Below the pieces are notes generated by a model. That model made no database searches. It was not told the DNA's origin and saw only the letters and a list, made by a program, of their open reading frames with translations. Both the position numbers and the translations under genes were made by a program. Of a DNA stretch of 64,000 bases, positions 26,641-36,436 are shown piece after piece; within the stretch, counting starts at the first letter, position 1, and each line of letters begins with the position of its first letter. The DNA is from Colwellia_A sp041890515 (lineage in GTDB: Bacteria > Pseudomonadota > Gammaproteobacteria > Enterobacterales > Alteromonadaceae): NCBI GenBank assembly GCA_041890515.1, contig JASDWX010000068.1, positions 1-64,000 of the forward strand. Reading direction: 5' to 3'.

Positions 26641-27249
26641 ATTTTCTCCGAAATCATATGATGTAATACTACCCCTTCCACCGCAGATGGTCGAATAAAA
26701 AATTCCTACCTATCGTTGTTAAAGACCACTTCATCGCATCGATATAAAAAACCCTGCTAATATAACGAGTTATAACGGTAATTAATTGAATAACCTGAAG
26801 ATCGGTAAAAGTATTTGTAGATATCCTAGTAAAATAAAATTTTTATTAATAGTGAGGTAAAGCATAAAACCTTCAATAAATCATCGGAAATGAAAAGAAG
26901 GTTTTAATACCCTTAATGGCAATTTAGCGCACATTACTGGTGCTATCAGTATCGCTATTAATGGTCACTTTATGCGATAAGCACAAGTTAGCTATCGGTT
27001 ACTCTTGATTTCAATTGTTCGCTATTAAATTATTTTTCTGGTTCGATTTATATATTGATCAAAAGGGAATTAAAAATACTCAACAGCAGTTTTAGTTTAG
27101 GTCAACGATTCAGTAAAGGTTATTACAACCTGTTGATAGCTAAACTGCTTAAATTAATTTTATCCCCCCTAACTTAAGGTGGTTCGATCCATTATAGCGT
27201 GACATACTGATTAAATTTTTAACTGAATCACTAAAAGCAAGGAGCGCTT
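26641..27249. other. Intergenic region with no recognised gene
   Basis: About 600 AT-rich bases between the sensor kinase start and the solute-binding-protein gene. They must hold the promoters of both divergent units. An AAGGAG ribosome site closes the region at 27239-27244. I see no ORF, RNA or clear operator. Confidence 0.6.
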
Positions 27250-27987
27250 ATCTCTATTCTTAGAATTTTAATTATCATATTTTTATCTTTATATTCTCAT
27301 AGATCATCTTCCAATGAACCAGAAGCCATTATTTTTGGGGCGAATGAAAAATTGGTTGAACAATATGTCGCTCAATATGTGATTGAGAATATATATAATT
27401 ATTTAGGATTAAAGATAAAGGTAATACCTCTCCCACCTAAGAGGGCTAAGACATCAAATCTAAATAAAAGCATTGATGGGGAAATAGCGAGAATTACACC
27501 TTACGGCGATGATAAGCCAAGCCTGACTAGAATTGAACCTAGTTATTATTACCTTGAGTCGGCGGCTTATTGTTTGAAGGATTCAACTTTAAAGATAACA
27601 AGTGCCAATGACCTCATTGGTTTAAAAGTTGCTTCCATTCGCGGTGTTGCTCATTCAAATGAAGCCACAGCAAACTTAAAAAATGTGCATAAAGTAGATT
27701 CAGCTATACAATTATTTGAATTATTAAAACATAAAAGAGCTGAGGTTGTAATAGACACTGAAATAAATGGAAGGCGAATCTTACAACAAGATAGATATCT
27801 TCCTTTTTCGAAAAATTGTGGAGTGTTTGCAAGGTTTGGACTTTATAACTATATAAATGATAATAGAAAAGAAGTGAGCTATCGAGTATCAAGTAAAAGG
27901 GAGGAACTACATACATCGGGTGAATTGGAAAAGCTGATCAGAGACGCTGAGCTAAAAGCTTTATTGCTAGGCCCAGAGTACTTTTGA
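27250..27987 (+). CDS. Orphan periplasmic solute-binding-like protein with a non-ATG start
   Basis: The conserved part (IIFGANEKLVEQYVAQYVIE to the C-terminus at LLLGPEYF) resembles family-3 (amino-acid-type) solute-binding proteins; ANDLIGLKVASIRGVAHSNE is the typical hinge segment. The first standard start codon (TTG, 27352) would remove the first beta-strand. The open frame continues upstream and encodes a hydrophobic leader (ISILRILIIIFLSLYS) directly after AAGGAG (27239-27244). In this frame the only initiators near the site are ATC (27250) or ATT (27256). So the gene either uses a rare start or has lost its ATG by mutation. There is no transporter gene nearby. Coordinates assume ATC. 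Confidence 0.6.
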   Translation: MSILRILIIIFLSLYSHRSSSNEPEAIIFGANEKLVEQYVAQYVIENIYNYLGLKIKVIPLPPKRAKTSNLNKSIDGEIARITPYGDDKPSLTRIEPSYYYLESAAYCLKDSTLKITSANDLIGLKVASIRGVAHSNEATANLKNVHKVDSAIQLFELLKHKRAEVVIDTEINGRRILQQDRYLPFSKNCGVFARFGLYNYINDNRKEVSYRVSSKREELHTSGELEKLIRDAELKALLLGPEYF

Positions 27988-28317
27988 CTGCCTCATTATG
28001 AATATGTCCCCTGCTGTTAGCTCTTAGAAAAAAGGCAATTTAATAAAAGTTGACCTTATATTAAAGGTCAGCAGTGTTGCAATAACTGTTGTTATGATCC
28101 GTTATGTTAAAAAGAGAAAGAACCTTTTTTCATATTGAACAAAGGTTAATACTGAAACTGAGTATTAGTCTCATTTGAACACTCGTGAGCAATACAACAA
28201 TAACTATTCCTGACTTATTTATATGGAAGAAACATCCAAATAAACACTTGTGAACTTAGTTTTACGCACTTATTAGATTATTTCTCACTTATCTTTGGCT
28301 ACTGTCATTGCAAATTG

Positions 28318-28602
28318 TCGACGTGTTTTTAATTGAGGACTTTCTGTTTGCTAATAAAGAGGGATATCAAGAATATATTCCAACTGATAAATTCGCCTAC
28401 TTACGCCCGATTAGGTAATAAACAGTTTTTTTGATGCTTTTTCAAAGCCTACCTCGGAAACTACCGTAGAAAGCGCATGCAGCAATTGGTAATCAATCAT
28501 GAGTTTTACGCATATACCCGTAAAACTATTCATTATACTTATAGTAACAATCCATTTAATCTTCAAGCTATAGCAAAGTACTGTGCTAGTGAATTAGATT
28601 AA
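28318..28602 (+). pseudogene. Possible eroded coding fragments
   Basis: Two neighbouring open stretches look protein-like but have no starts. One ends NKEGYQEYIPTDKFAYLRPI and stops at 28418. The next, from 28435, runs AYLGNYRRKRMQQLVINHEF to IAKYCASELD, stopping at 28600-28602. I do not recognise the family. They could be parts of one or two decayed genes. The remainder of 27988-28637 is AT-rich with no gene. Confidence 0.25.
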
Positions 28603-28637
28603 GTTAATTAGTAACAGATTATAATATTGGAATAAAA

Positions 28638-29243
28638 ATGATGTCTTTCTTTTCAGGTATGGCGCTAGGGTTAAGTTTAATTGTAGCAATTGGAGCACAA
28701 AATATTTGGGTGTTAAGCCACAGTATGGCTGGTGCTAATCGACTTGTTATAGCAGCGGTATGTATCATATGTGATTCTATTTTAATTATCATCGGCGTGT
28801 ATTCAGCAAATGAATTAAAAGAGTGGATGCCAAGTCTATTACCTTGGTTAACATGGGGAGGTATCCTAATGTTGCTATATTTAGCTTTTGGATCGATTGT
28901 TAAGGTAATTAATGGAAGCTCAGGATTACGTCTAACTGAAACTGTCAGTATAGATTGGCGACATACTGCATTAACCGCATTGGCAATGAGTTTGCTAAAT
29001 CCGCACGTGTATTTAGATACCGTATTGTTGCTTGGCAGCATTGGGGCGCTACAACCTAACCCTGCTCTTTTTGCAATTGGTGCATGTATTGCCTCTATCG
29101 GTTGGTTTGGTAGCTTGGTATTGTTTTCACCTAAACTTAGATCGCTGCTGAGTTCACCTTTCAGGTGGCGAATTTTTGATACGTGTATAGCAATTATTTT
29201 ATGCTTTGTCGCACTACAACTATTTAATATCACTCATTCGTAA
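28638..29243 (+). CDS. LysE/ArgO-type amino-acid exporter
   Basis: A 201-residue inner-membrane protein with six hydrophobic segments. The LysE-family N-terminus GMALGLSLIVAIGAQNIWVL and the mid-protein SLLNPHVYLDTVLLLGSIGA signature are both present; the latter is typical of the ArgO/LysE branch exporting basic amino acids. The AUG pair at 28638 and 28641 leaves the exact start open by one codon. It stands alone and is not functionally connected with the glucan genes. A long frame on the opposite strand is an artefact. Confidence 0.9.
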   Translation: MMSFFSGMALGLSLIVAIGAQNIWVLSHSMAGANRLVIAAVCIICDSILIIIGVYSANELKEWMPSLLPWLTWGGILMLLYLAFGSIVKVINGSSGLRLTETVSIDWRHTALTALAMSLLNPHVYLDTVLLLGSIGALQPNPALFAIGACIASIGWFGSLVLFSPKLRSLLSSPFRWRIFDTCIAIILCFVALQLFNITHS

Positions 29244-29416
29244 AATAATCAGGCACTCTTTAAAACAACTTGTGTAAATTAAATATTATCTCTATTGTCA
29301 TAGCCTGATGAGATCTTGGGGTATTTTATAGTGAAGTAGTACGCTAGATTTGATCAAACGTATCCTAATTTTATAACTTATTAAAACCAACATATTTAGA
29401 CCCTTAAACTAAAAAC

Positions 29417-29460
29417 CCCAATGACCTTAACTGCAAATTTTTGCAGTTAAGGTCATTGGG
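29417..29460. terminator. Strong bidirectional terminator
   Basis: A perfect 20-bp stem (29417-29436 with 29441-29460, arms CCCAATGACC...CTGCAA and TTGCAG...GGTCATTGGG) and a 4-nt loop. On the minus strand GTTTTTAGTTT follows, terminating the GH17 operon. On the plus strand a T-rich tail could end lysE transcription. Confidence 0.9.
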
Positions 29461-29494
29461 ATTCTTATTTAACGAGCTATCAATTTAGTGCTAA

Positions 29495-30487
29495 CTACGC
29501 AACCGCATCATTCTTGTTTATATTTATAACCTTGCTTGGATAAATATCTTTCATCACTAACTTAGGTGTACGATCAACCTTGAACAATCCCCAATGCTTT
29601 TCAGGTTCAAGTGGATCAGGAGAGCCTTTCCATGGTTCGTCGAATGCTTCAAAAACAAAAGTCAAAATCTTTTCTTCCGTTGTCCAAGCCAGTAATTGTT
29701 CATAGTATTGCGCTTGCAGCTCTTGATTTGCATTCCAAGGTTCAATACCGCGTCCGTTAGATGCTGTTGTCCAGCCAGCTTCAGTAATGATAACGGGTAC
29801 ATCTGGATAATGATTCGCCACACTATAATAATTCTGTTTAGTATATTCTAGTGCGTCTTCCATCGTTCTATACTCCCATGCAGGGTAAGTATGAATAGAA
29901 ATAAAATCTAATTCAGCCACTAATGGTTCAAGTTTATAAGTCCAAGGAACATAGTTTTCACAAAAGGTAACCGGCTGATTAATTTCTTTTTTAATTTGCT
30001 TAACATAAGAAACTAATCGCTCAACAGGCACCATATGATCGGTCCATTCTACACTCGCCTCATTACCAACAGAAACAGAAAATACAATGTCGTTATACTT
30101 CTTCGTGAGGCCAATCATTTTATGAATTTCATCACAATTTTTCTGTCTATTGGCATTAATAGTTTCTTCAGTAAAGTCTGCTCCCCAAGGACAATTTGGG
30201 TTACTCATTTCTGCTGCTATATCAACACCCAACATTACTTTGAAATGTAATTTCTCAGTGTTGATAACATCTAAAACAAGCTCAGCATGTGGTCCGCAAT
30301 CGTAAATTCGTAGGAAGCTCCAGTTTTCCTTCAGAATAAGGAGGTCTTCTTTTACTTCATCATAACTTGGGTAAAGTCCTTCTCTTGGATTTTGCCCTTC
30401 ACGATAACCCGAATAACAAATAGCATTTGCATGAACCAAATTCATCGTACCAATTGTTGCTACTTTATCACTGTTTTTATTAAACAT
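29495..30487 (-). CDS. GH17 beta-1,3-glucanase-like enzyme, no signal peptide (cytoplasmic)
   Basis: A 330-residue single-domain GH17 (beta/alpha)8 protein. The acid/base Glu is in SVSVGNEASVEW (about residue 143) and the nucleophile Glu in PVIITEAGWTT (about 233). FDEPWKGSPDP and KHWGLFKVDRTPK close the barrel. The N-terminus (MFNKNSDKVATIGTMNLVHA) has no signal peptide or anchor, so it should act in the cytoplasm. Its gene overlaps the upstream GH17 gene by 8 nt. Close to a GH149-like phosphorylase, it may hydrolyse or transglycosylate imported laminari-oligosaccharides; hydrolase versus transglycosylase cannot be told. Confidence 0.9.
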   Translation of the reverse strand: MFNKNSDKVATIGTMNLVHANAICYSGYREGQNPREGLYPSYDEVKEDLLILKENWSFLRIYDCGPHAELVLDVINTEKLHFKVMLGVDIAAEMSNPNCPWGADFTEETINANRQKNCDEIHKMIGLTKKYNDIVFSVSVGNEASVEWTDHMVPVERLVSYVKQIKKEINQPVTFCENYVPWTYKLEPLVAELDFISIHTYPAWEYRTMEDALEYTKQNYYSVANHYPDVPVIITEAGWTTASNGRGIEPWNANQELQAQYYEQLLAWTTEEKILTFVFEAFDEPWKGSPDPLEPEKHWGLFKVDRTPKLVMKDIYPSKVININKNDAVA

Positions 30488-31367
30488 ATTTCAAATTTCC
30501 ACTTTTGTCCCAAAGACCCCAATGCGCGCCAACACCTCCTTCATCTTCAACTTTCCAAACCTCATCAAAGGATGAAAAATAGAACACCTCTATATCGTCT
30601 TCTTCTGCCCATTGATAGGTACCCAAAAAGTACTTTATGGCATTTTCATAAGATGGCACAGCACCCCACTCTTCTGGGCCTTCATTTGGCCAACCTGTTT
30701 CGGTAATAATAACTCTTTTACCATTACCTGCTTTAATTGCGCGCTGATACATGTCTTTCATGTAAAGGATTGAATACTCAAGCGCACAACCTTCCCAGAA
30801 TGGGTAACAGTTAGCTAAAATCAAATCGCAAGCATCGGTCACATTAGGATGTACCTCAAATTCATAATAAGCATCGACATAACCGACTTCGATACCGGGT
30901 AAAGCGGCTTTAACACGATTAATGTAGTCGATTAATTGTGTTTCAGTTAAATCTTCACGCAGTAACACTTCATTACCAACAGCAACAATGTCTGCATAAC
31001 CTTGTTTAGCCACTTCAATGAGGTTATTAATTTCTTTCTCGTTGTTTTCTAAATCGTCATCTAACCAAGCACCCACTAAGGTTTTTAAACCTTGTTGTTT
31101 TGCAATTTTTGGAATATTTTCATTGCCGTCAGTACAAGAAAAAGAACGTATCCATTTAATGTTTTTCGAAATAACAGCCATACGTTCTTTTATTTGATCT
31201 TCTGTAATAATAGTTCCTGGCCCTTGCCCTTCTGTATAAGGACTGAAGGAAATACCATGTATCTTATTATCAAGAACGTTAGTAACGCCGTTTTGTAATG
31301 CTTTGCGAGAAGAATGACCAACATTCATTCCAGCCAAAGACATATGTTTGTTATATTTACTCGACAT
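30480..31367 (-). CDS. Second, divergent cytoplasmic GH17 enzyme
   Basis: A 295-residue GH17 protein beginning MSSKYNKHMSLAGMNVGHSS, with no signal peptide. The acid/base Glu is in DIVAVGNEVLLRE (about 131), the nucleophile in RVIITETGWPNEG (about 222). The late FYFSSFDEVWKVEDEGG and AHWGLWDKSGNLKYV keep family features. It differs clearly from its downstream neighbour (ISFSPYTEGQGPG instead of ICYSGYREGQNPR in the first loop), so this is not a recent tandem duplication. The 8-nt overlap implies coupled translation and perhaps a joint complex or successive action. Confidence 0.9.
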   Translation of the reverse strand: MSSKYNKHMSLAGMNVGHSSRKALQNGVTNVLDNKIHGISFSPYTEGQGPGTIITEDQIKERMAVISKNIKWIRSFSCTDGNENIPKIAKQQGLKTLVGAWLDDDLENNEKEINNLIEVAKQGYADIVAVGNEVLLREDLTETQLIDYINRVKAALPGIEVGYVDAYYEFEVHPNVTDACDLILANCYPFWEGCALEYSILYMKDMYQRAIKAGNGKRVIITETGWPNEGPEEWGAVPSYENAIKYFLGTYQWAEEDDIEVFYFSSFDEVWKVEDEGGVGAHWGLWDKSGNLKYV

Positions 31368-31469
31368 GTTCGTCTCCGAAAATTTTCGTTGTGCGTTAAT
31401 ATGTTATTGAAGGCACGCGTTATCGCACCTTCATTACTTGACCAACCTATTTACTATTTCAAATCGTCA

Positions 31470-34400
31470 TTAATGAAATAAATGATCCGTTGATATCGTG
31501 AGTGTTATTTGCTGAATTTGACCACTTCTCAGGAATATTTCAGAACTATCTTCTGCAGATAAACCTAATTGTGAATACGATTGTTGCTTGGCATCGCTAT
31601 AAGTCACTGTTAATGAAGATTCAACGTCATCATTAAGCTGGTAAACAATAGGCACCTGACACCAAGTAAAAGCGAGTCCCATTGCTGGTACATCAATTTC
31701 TTTCCACTGCTCGTTAACATCAAGGTAACGGAACAGTTTTGCTTCTTTAATAAATTCACATGATTGCAATAGGCTAGGAATAAAAGAAACCTGACCCTCT
31801 TTAATTCGAAGGCCTAACTCGCCAAAACGCGTCAGGATTTCTTCTTTTACTTGTCCGGTCATACCAGGTTGTTGCGCACCCGAATGTTTAGGGGTGTGTG
31901 AGTATGGGTCCATCGGAAAAGCACCATATTCTAAAGGCGTTTTATTAAATCCGATACCATCACGAACGCGATAATATAAACTGGCAATTTGCGTCGTTAA
32001 GGCTTCACTTTCACCGTGCTCTACGCAAGTAAAAAAGTTTTCTTCAACGGCTAACATCAACTTAGACACCATGTGCCAATAGATACTGCCTAAACCTTCA
32101 AAACCAAACATGCCACCAGAACGTCCAGTAAAAGCTTGATGATTAAAAGTTAACTCATAAAGGTCGAAAATCGCTTCTTTATCATCAGTCAATGCACGTG
32201 GGTATTTTTCACTAAGTTCAGTTAACTGATCTTGTAAAACATTGCTATTGGTTATGTCTGGGTTAAAACGATACTCACCGTCTAGGTCTTGTAAAATAAT
32301 ACGTTCGTCACCCCGCTCAAGCATTAACTGTAAAGAAGCGTTGCTTTCAACGTGTGCAGCAGATACACAGTTTTTTTCTAAAAAGCTGGGTAATTTTCTA
32401 TCGGGATAAAGCATAAAGGTTTTTTGATCTGCACGATAAACATCACTCGCAAAAAGTGCTTCGACGACAGAAACAATTTGTTGAGGTTTAAGTGCCCCAG
32501 AGCTTAAAATAGCAACCTGACCTTCAAGCATTGGATACAAATCTTGAATCGTTGACGTATCATTTTCTAAGGTCAGTAAGTTATAAGCATTATATAATCC
32601 ATCAGCGCGTTCATTCGTTTCAATTGTATGTTCAATGGCTTTTAGAGCATCATTTAACATTGAAGAAATTTGACTGATTTTTTGTGATGATTGACCACTA
32701 AAACCTTCTTGCTTATAAATGGTTTCACGATAAGTACTTGCAGCTAAACCGAGCTCAGCAATACTTTCAAAGCGTACTTCTGGGCTAACAGGTTCAGATG
32801 TTAACTTCGATGCTAAGTTGCTCAGTGCGATTGACGTTTCAATTAACCATTGATTTACTTCAACAGAAAGCTCAACATCTTGGCTTTCATTTATAAGTAA
32901 TTCTTGAAAGAAACAAATGTAACGACGCAGGTAACATAATGTAACCATGGATAAACCTTGCCCAACTAAGGCATTGTTTGCATCATTCCACTCAGGTCTT
33001 TGGGTATTTAACCAAATTCCACCATCAATCACTAAGTTACCTAGTTTAGATAACAAAGGAACTAATAACTTTTCAAACAAATTAACTTGATAAACATCGC
33101 CATTAGCGTCAAGAACCAATTTGCCATCAGCGCCTAATTTTTCGACACGTTTTTCAATGCTAAGCGATAGTGCTTCATCATAAGTCACGGTGCTTTTAGC
33201 GTCTTTAACTAAGGCGTCAAACGACTTTATACGATAAGGAACATTGGCATAACTGAAAATTGTTTTACGTAACATTTCACTCAATTTGTCTGGATGAAAT
33301 TGGTTCGACAGTTCAAGCATCTTTTGCAAATAGATAATCTGATGATCACCCCAGTAGCCAATATAGCTCCATGGATCATCAGGTTCTTCCACTTCCCAAT
33401 CAATACCTTCTTTGGTAATTCTGTATGGGTTGTAACCGTCCATCGTCGAAGCATTTACAAATTTAGCGACAACGCTTTCGATAAATTCTGGATAGCTATA
33501 AGTTAACGCCTCCCAGTTTTGGAAGATATCTCGCCAGTTTCCTTGGTAAGTTAATAAACGATTGTTGTTTTCATCGACTAATTTAATCACAAATTGGTTC
33601 CATGGACGACTCGGATCACCATGGCGGCGACCAAATGAAATAGGTAAGTATTCAGAACTTAACCTTTCAAGTTGACTGTCGCCTGTTGCTTTAATTTTTT
33701 CGAGTAAATCAGTGAAATTAATATTTTCAGGTAAGCTCTCTAAGAATGCTTGATTACGTTGATAAACTTCATGATTGAATAAATCAATGGTTGTAGAAAA
33801 ATCATGTAGCGAGATCATATACTGGTCATCAAAAATGCCGCCGCGCAAAGCATTAAATAAAACATTAGCATAATGATGCTCAGAAACGTTTTCTTCACCT
33901 GTTAATTGAAATCCATCAACAGAAGCCATAATACGGGCTAATTCGTCAGAACCTTGGGCAATAGAGCTCTGTATGTTTTTATCAAGCTTGTCGGTATCTC
34001 TTAGTTCACGACGTAAGACGACAGACTGACTTTGGCTCTGTTCTATATTTGCAACAAATTGCCATTCTTTATTGGTATGAGGTGCGAGCTCTATCGTCGT
34101 ATTGACTAAAAATGCACCACGAATACCACGTTTGGTTAACTCTTGTTCAACAGATTCACCACGTCGAAAAGCATCTAATTGCTCAGATGACAGTAAGATA
34201 TTCGTTTTATCTAAACCAAGACAATATACCGTATTAGCTTTTAATGATTCACACGGCTCTGCTCTATCAGTAATACCTGAAAATAAGGTAAAGAAGGCAA
34301 GGCCTGAACTTTCGTCTAGCTCGGTCCACTTATAAGCATCCACTAAATTACTCGAATTCGTTTGAGTAAAGCGAGGTGTGCCCGCAGGTAAAATATTTTG

Positions 34401-34916
34401 AAAACCATCAATTATTTCTACACTTAATGGTTGGTCAGATAAACTTTCTAACTCACATTTTCGAACAAAACCATAAGTATCACTGGTCGCCCAGGTATAA
34501 CGGTAAGCTAATTGCAAATCATTATGAATTTCTTCAAAACACAATTTATTACCTAGAACGTTCTTGTATAAGTTTCGAGTGATATCAAAACGAAGTTCAT
34601 GTTCACGATTAAAGGGTTCCCAATCAACCTTTTCACTGCCAGTGTCGACACGCAAAAGGGTTTTACAACCTGTGTTAAGTTCACTCTCATGAATTTTATC
34701 TACGGTGATATAAGGAAACAAAGGCGTTTCGGGGGATACACGCCCAGCAGTTAAGCCGCCAGTAGACGAAACAAATAACCAATGGTCACTATTAGAAATA
34801 ACGCTGACAAAAAAGGGCGCCATTTTGTTAACGTTATTAATGGCATAATATCGTTCATCACTCATGGTGACAAATTCGCCCGTTACTTGATTGTGCTTTG
34901 TATTACATATTTTCAT
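31470..34916 (-). CDS. GH149-like beta-1,3-glucan phosphorylase
   Basis: An 1148-residue cytoplasmic protein without signal peptide. Length and segments such as SRPWNQFVIKLVDENNNRLL, YQGNWRDIFQNWEALTYSYP and DDPWSYIGYWGDHQIIYLQK match my memory of GH149 beta-1,3-oligoglucan phosphorylases (clan with GH94 and GH161). These release glucose-1-phosphate from the non-reducing end. The N-terminal part (FVSVISNSDHWLFVSSTGGL) is the family beta-sandwich. The start at 34916 has TAGGAATT before it. It is upstream of the two cytoplasmic GH17 genes (102 nt) and downstream of a GH16 gene (95 nt). GH161 or an unassigned relative is the main alternative. Confidence 0.7.
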   Translation of the reverse strand: MKICNTKHNQVTGEFVTMSDERYYAINNVNKMAPFFVSVISNSDHWLFVSSTGGLTAGRVSPETPLFPYITVDKIHESELNTGCKTLLRVDTGSEKVDWEPFNREHELRFDITRNLYKNVLGNKLCFEEIHNDLQLAYRYTWATSDTYGFVRKCELESLSDQPLSVEIIDGFQNILPAGTPRFTQTNSSNLVDAYKWTELDESSGLAFFTLFSGITDRAEPCESLKANTVYCLGLDKTNILLSSEQLDAFRRGESVEQELTKRGIRGAFLVNTTIELAPHTNKEWQFVANIEQSQSQSVVLRRELRDTDKLDKNIQSSIAQGSDELARIMASVDGFQLTGEENVSEHHYANVLFNALRGGIFDDQYMISLHDFSTTIDLFNHEVYQRNQAFLESLPENINFTDLLEKIKATGDSQLERLSSEYLPISFGRRHGDPSRPWNQFVIKLVDENNNRLLTYQGNWRDIFQNWEALTYSYPEFIESVVAKFVNASTMDGYNPYRITKEGIDWEVEEPDDPWSYIGYWGDHQIIYLQKMLELSNQFHPDKLSEMLRKTIFSYANVPYRIKSFDALVKDAKSTVTYDEALSLSIEKRVEKLGADGKLVLDANGDVYQVNLFEKLLVPLLSKLGNLVIDGGIWLNTQRPEWNDANNALVGQGLSMVTLCYLRRYICFFQELLINESQDVELSVEVNQWLIETSIALSNLASKLTSEPVSPEVRFESIAELGLAASTYRETIYKQEGFSGQSSQKISQISSMLNDALKAIEHTIETNERADGLYNAYNLLTLENDTSTIQDLYPMLEGQVAILSSGALKPQQIVSVVEALFASDVYRADQKTFMLYPDRKLPSFLEKNCVSAAHVESNASLQLMLERGDERIILQDLDGEYRFNPDITNSNVLQDQLTELSEKYPRALTDDKEAIFDLYELTFNHQAFTGRSGGMFGFEGLGSIYWHMVSKLMLAVEENFFTCVEHGESEALTTQIASLYYRVRDGIGFNKTPLEYGAFPMDPYSHTPKHSGAQQPGMTGQVKEEILTRFGELGLRIKEGQVSFIPSLLQSCEFIKEAKLFRYLDVNEQWKEIDVPAMGLAFTWCQVPIVYQLNDDVESSLTVTYSDAKQQSYSQLGLSAEDSSEIFLRSGQIQQITLTISTDHLFH

Positions 34917-35011
34917 TTTTAATTCCTACCTAAACTAAAGGTACTTTTATCTGATCTAATAATTGAATAAATTTACGTGGCTGAATGGCTACACTCATCC
35001 ATATTAAAAAT

Positions 35012-36436
35012 TTACTGTGTTAATGGTTTAAATATTCTTACGTAGTCAACTTCCATTGATACGGGAAAAATACTGTTGTCGATTGGCCCGCCAGATCTTC
35101 CCCACATACCACCAATAGCGAGATTTAAAATAATGTGGTAAGGATGGTCATAAGGCCAAGCACGCCAACCAGTAGACTCATTGGTATAAAAGAAATAAGG
35201 AGTGTTATCAAAGAAAACGGTGATATTTTCAGGCGTCCACTCGACCGAATAAACGTGAAAAGCGTCTTCAACATTTTGACCTTCGATACTACCTTTTCGT
35301 TGTTCCCAGTTCTGCCAATAATAAGCTTTGTTATGAACGGTGCCATGAATGGTTTGCATGTCGTAACCGACGTGCTCCATAATGTCTATTTCACCTGAAT
35401 TTGGCCAAGCGTCACACGTAGCACTGCCTTGCCAATCTTCATTTTCTTTACACGTTGTTGAATATTTAAATGGGGTACTGGGTAACATCCAGATAGCTGA
35501 CCAAGTTCCTTGGCCTGCAGGTAACTTAGCTCTAACGTCCACACGCCCATAAAGGAAGTCGCCTTTTCCTTGAGAATGAATTCGGCCAGAAGTATATTCG
35601 GCATCATTCAGTGTTTCTTTATGAGCAGTAATCACGAGATTACCGTTTGTTACATGAACGTTCTTAAGACTGTCTGTGTAGGTTTGATCTTCACTGTTTA
35701 CCTTGCGAGCAGGCCAAATATCATAAGTCCATTTATTTGGATCTGGTTGGCCTTCATAATCAAACTCATCATTCCATACCAATTTCCATTGGTCGGACAT
35801 TACATTCTTTTTACGCACAATCAATGCATTTAGGATTGGCTGGCCTGCGATGGTTTTAAAGTCTATATCTAACTGTCCATCCACAATTTCGACATCATAA
35901 ACAGCTCGAGCTAAAGCAGATATATGCTTCCCATCTCGAGCAAGTCGTACATTTAAATCACTAATAACCAGATTTTGTTCGGCGAAAATATTGAAGACTC
36001 TTGCTCCCATGTCATTATCTTCAGGCTCTGCAAATTTAAAAATGATATCGTACAAACCATTTTCCATCGGCTGTTTAATAGATAAGTCACCGCTGCGAAA
36101 AGATTGGTAGATAAAGCTGTCTTGAGAGCCTTTTATTGTTTCAATATTGCCAATGTCGCCCCCAATTAAAGAGGGTAACGATGAATCAGCTTCATAAGTT
36201 ATGCCATCAACACCTACATACTTTGTACCACCGACATTAACTGCCCAAACTACATTGGTATTATGTTGGAAATAGCCAATTTTATTAGTAGCGTTATTAT
36301 CAGCAATAGATAATTTAGTACCATGCGGCTGATTAATTTCTTCGTCGTTGATTAACTGTCGACCGATAATTAATGCTGGTATCAATATTAATACTAAGAT
36401 CAACAGTGACCTATTGTTACTATATTTATTCTTCAT
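35012..36436 (-). CDS. Membrane-anchored GH16 laminarinase with malectin domain
   Basis: A 474-residue protein. A single N-terminal hydrophobic anchor (LLILVLILIPALIIG) has no obvious cleavage site. A malectin-like domain (about 60-210) starts WAVNVGGTKYVGVDGITYEA and includes DIIFKFAEPEDNDMGARVFN. The GH16 domain (about 215-470) begins WKLVWNDEFDYEGQPDPNKW and has the catalytic ExDxxE in SGEIDIMEHVGYD (Glu at about 349 and 354). This is the laminarinase/lichenase-type beta-bulge motif. Malectin modules bind glucose oligomers, so the protein probably holds substrate while cutting it in the periplasm. It is divergent from the exported GH17 gene. Confidence 0.9.
   Translation of the reverse strand: MKNKYSNNRSLLILVLILIPALIIGRQLINDEEINQPHGTKLSIADNNATNKIGYFQHNTNVVWAVNVGGTKYVGVDGITYEADSSLPSLIGGDIGNIETIKGSQDSFIYQSFRSGDLSIKQPMENGLYDIIFKFAEPEDNDMGARVFNIFAEQNLVISDLNVRLARDGKHISALARAVYDVEIVDGQLDIDFKTIAGQPILNALIVRKKNVMSDQWKLVWNDEFDYEGQPDPNKWTYDIWPARKVNSEDQTYTDSLKNVHVTNGNLVITAHKETLNDAEYTSGRIHSQGKGDFLYGRVDVRAKLPAGQGTWSAIWMLPSTPFKYSTTCKENEDWQGSATCDAWPNSGEIDIMEHVGYDMQTIHGTVHNKAYYWQNWEQRKGSIEGQNVEDAFHVYSVEWTPENITVFFDNTPYFFYTNESTGWRAWPYDHPYHIILNLAIGGMWGRSGGPIDNSIFPVSMEVDYVRIFKPLTQ

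Noticed and set aside
28619..29233. A 204-codon open frame on the minus strand opposite the LysE-type exporter
   Set aside because: It is the antisense shadow of a clear membrane-protein gene. It lacks a ribosome site and any recognisable family feature.
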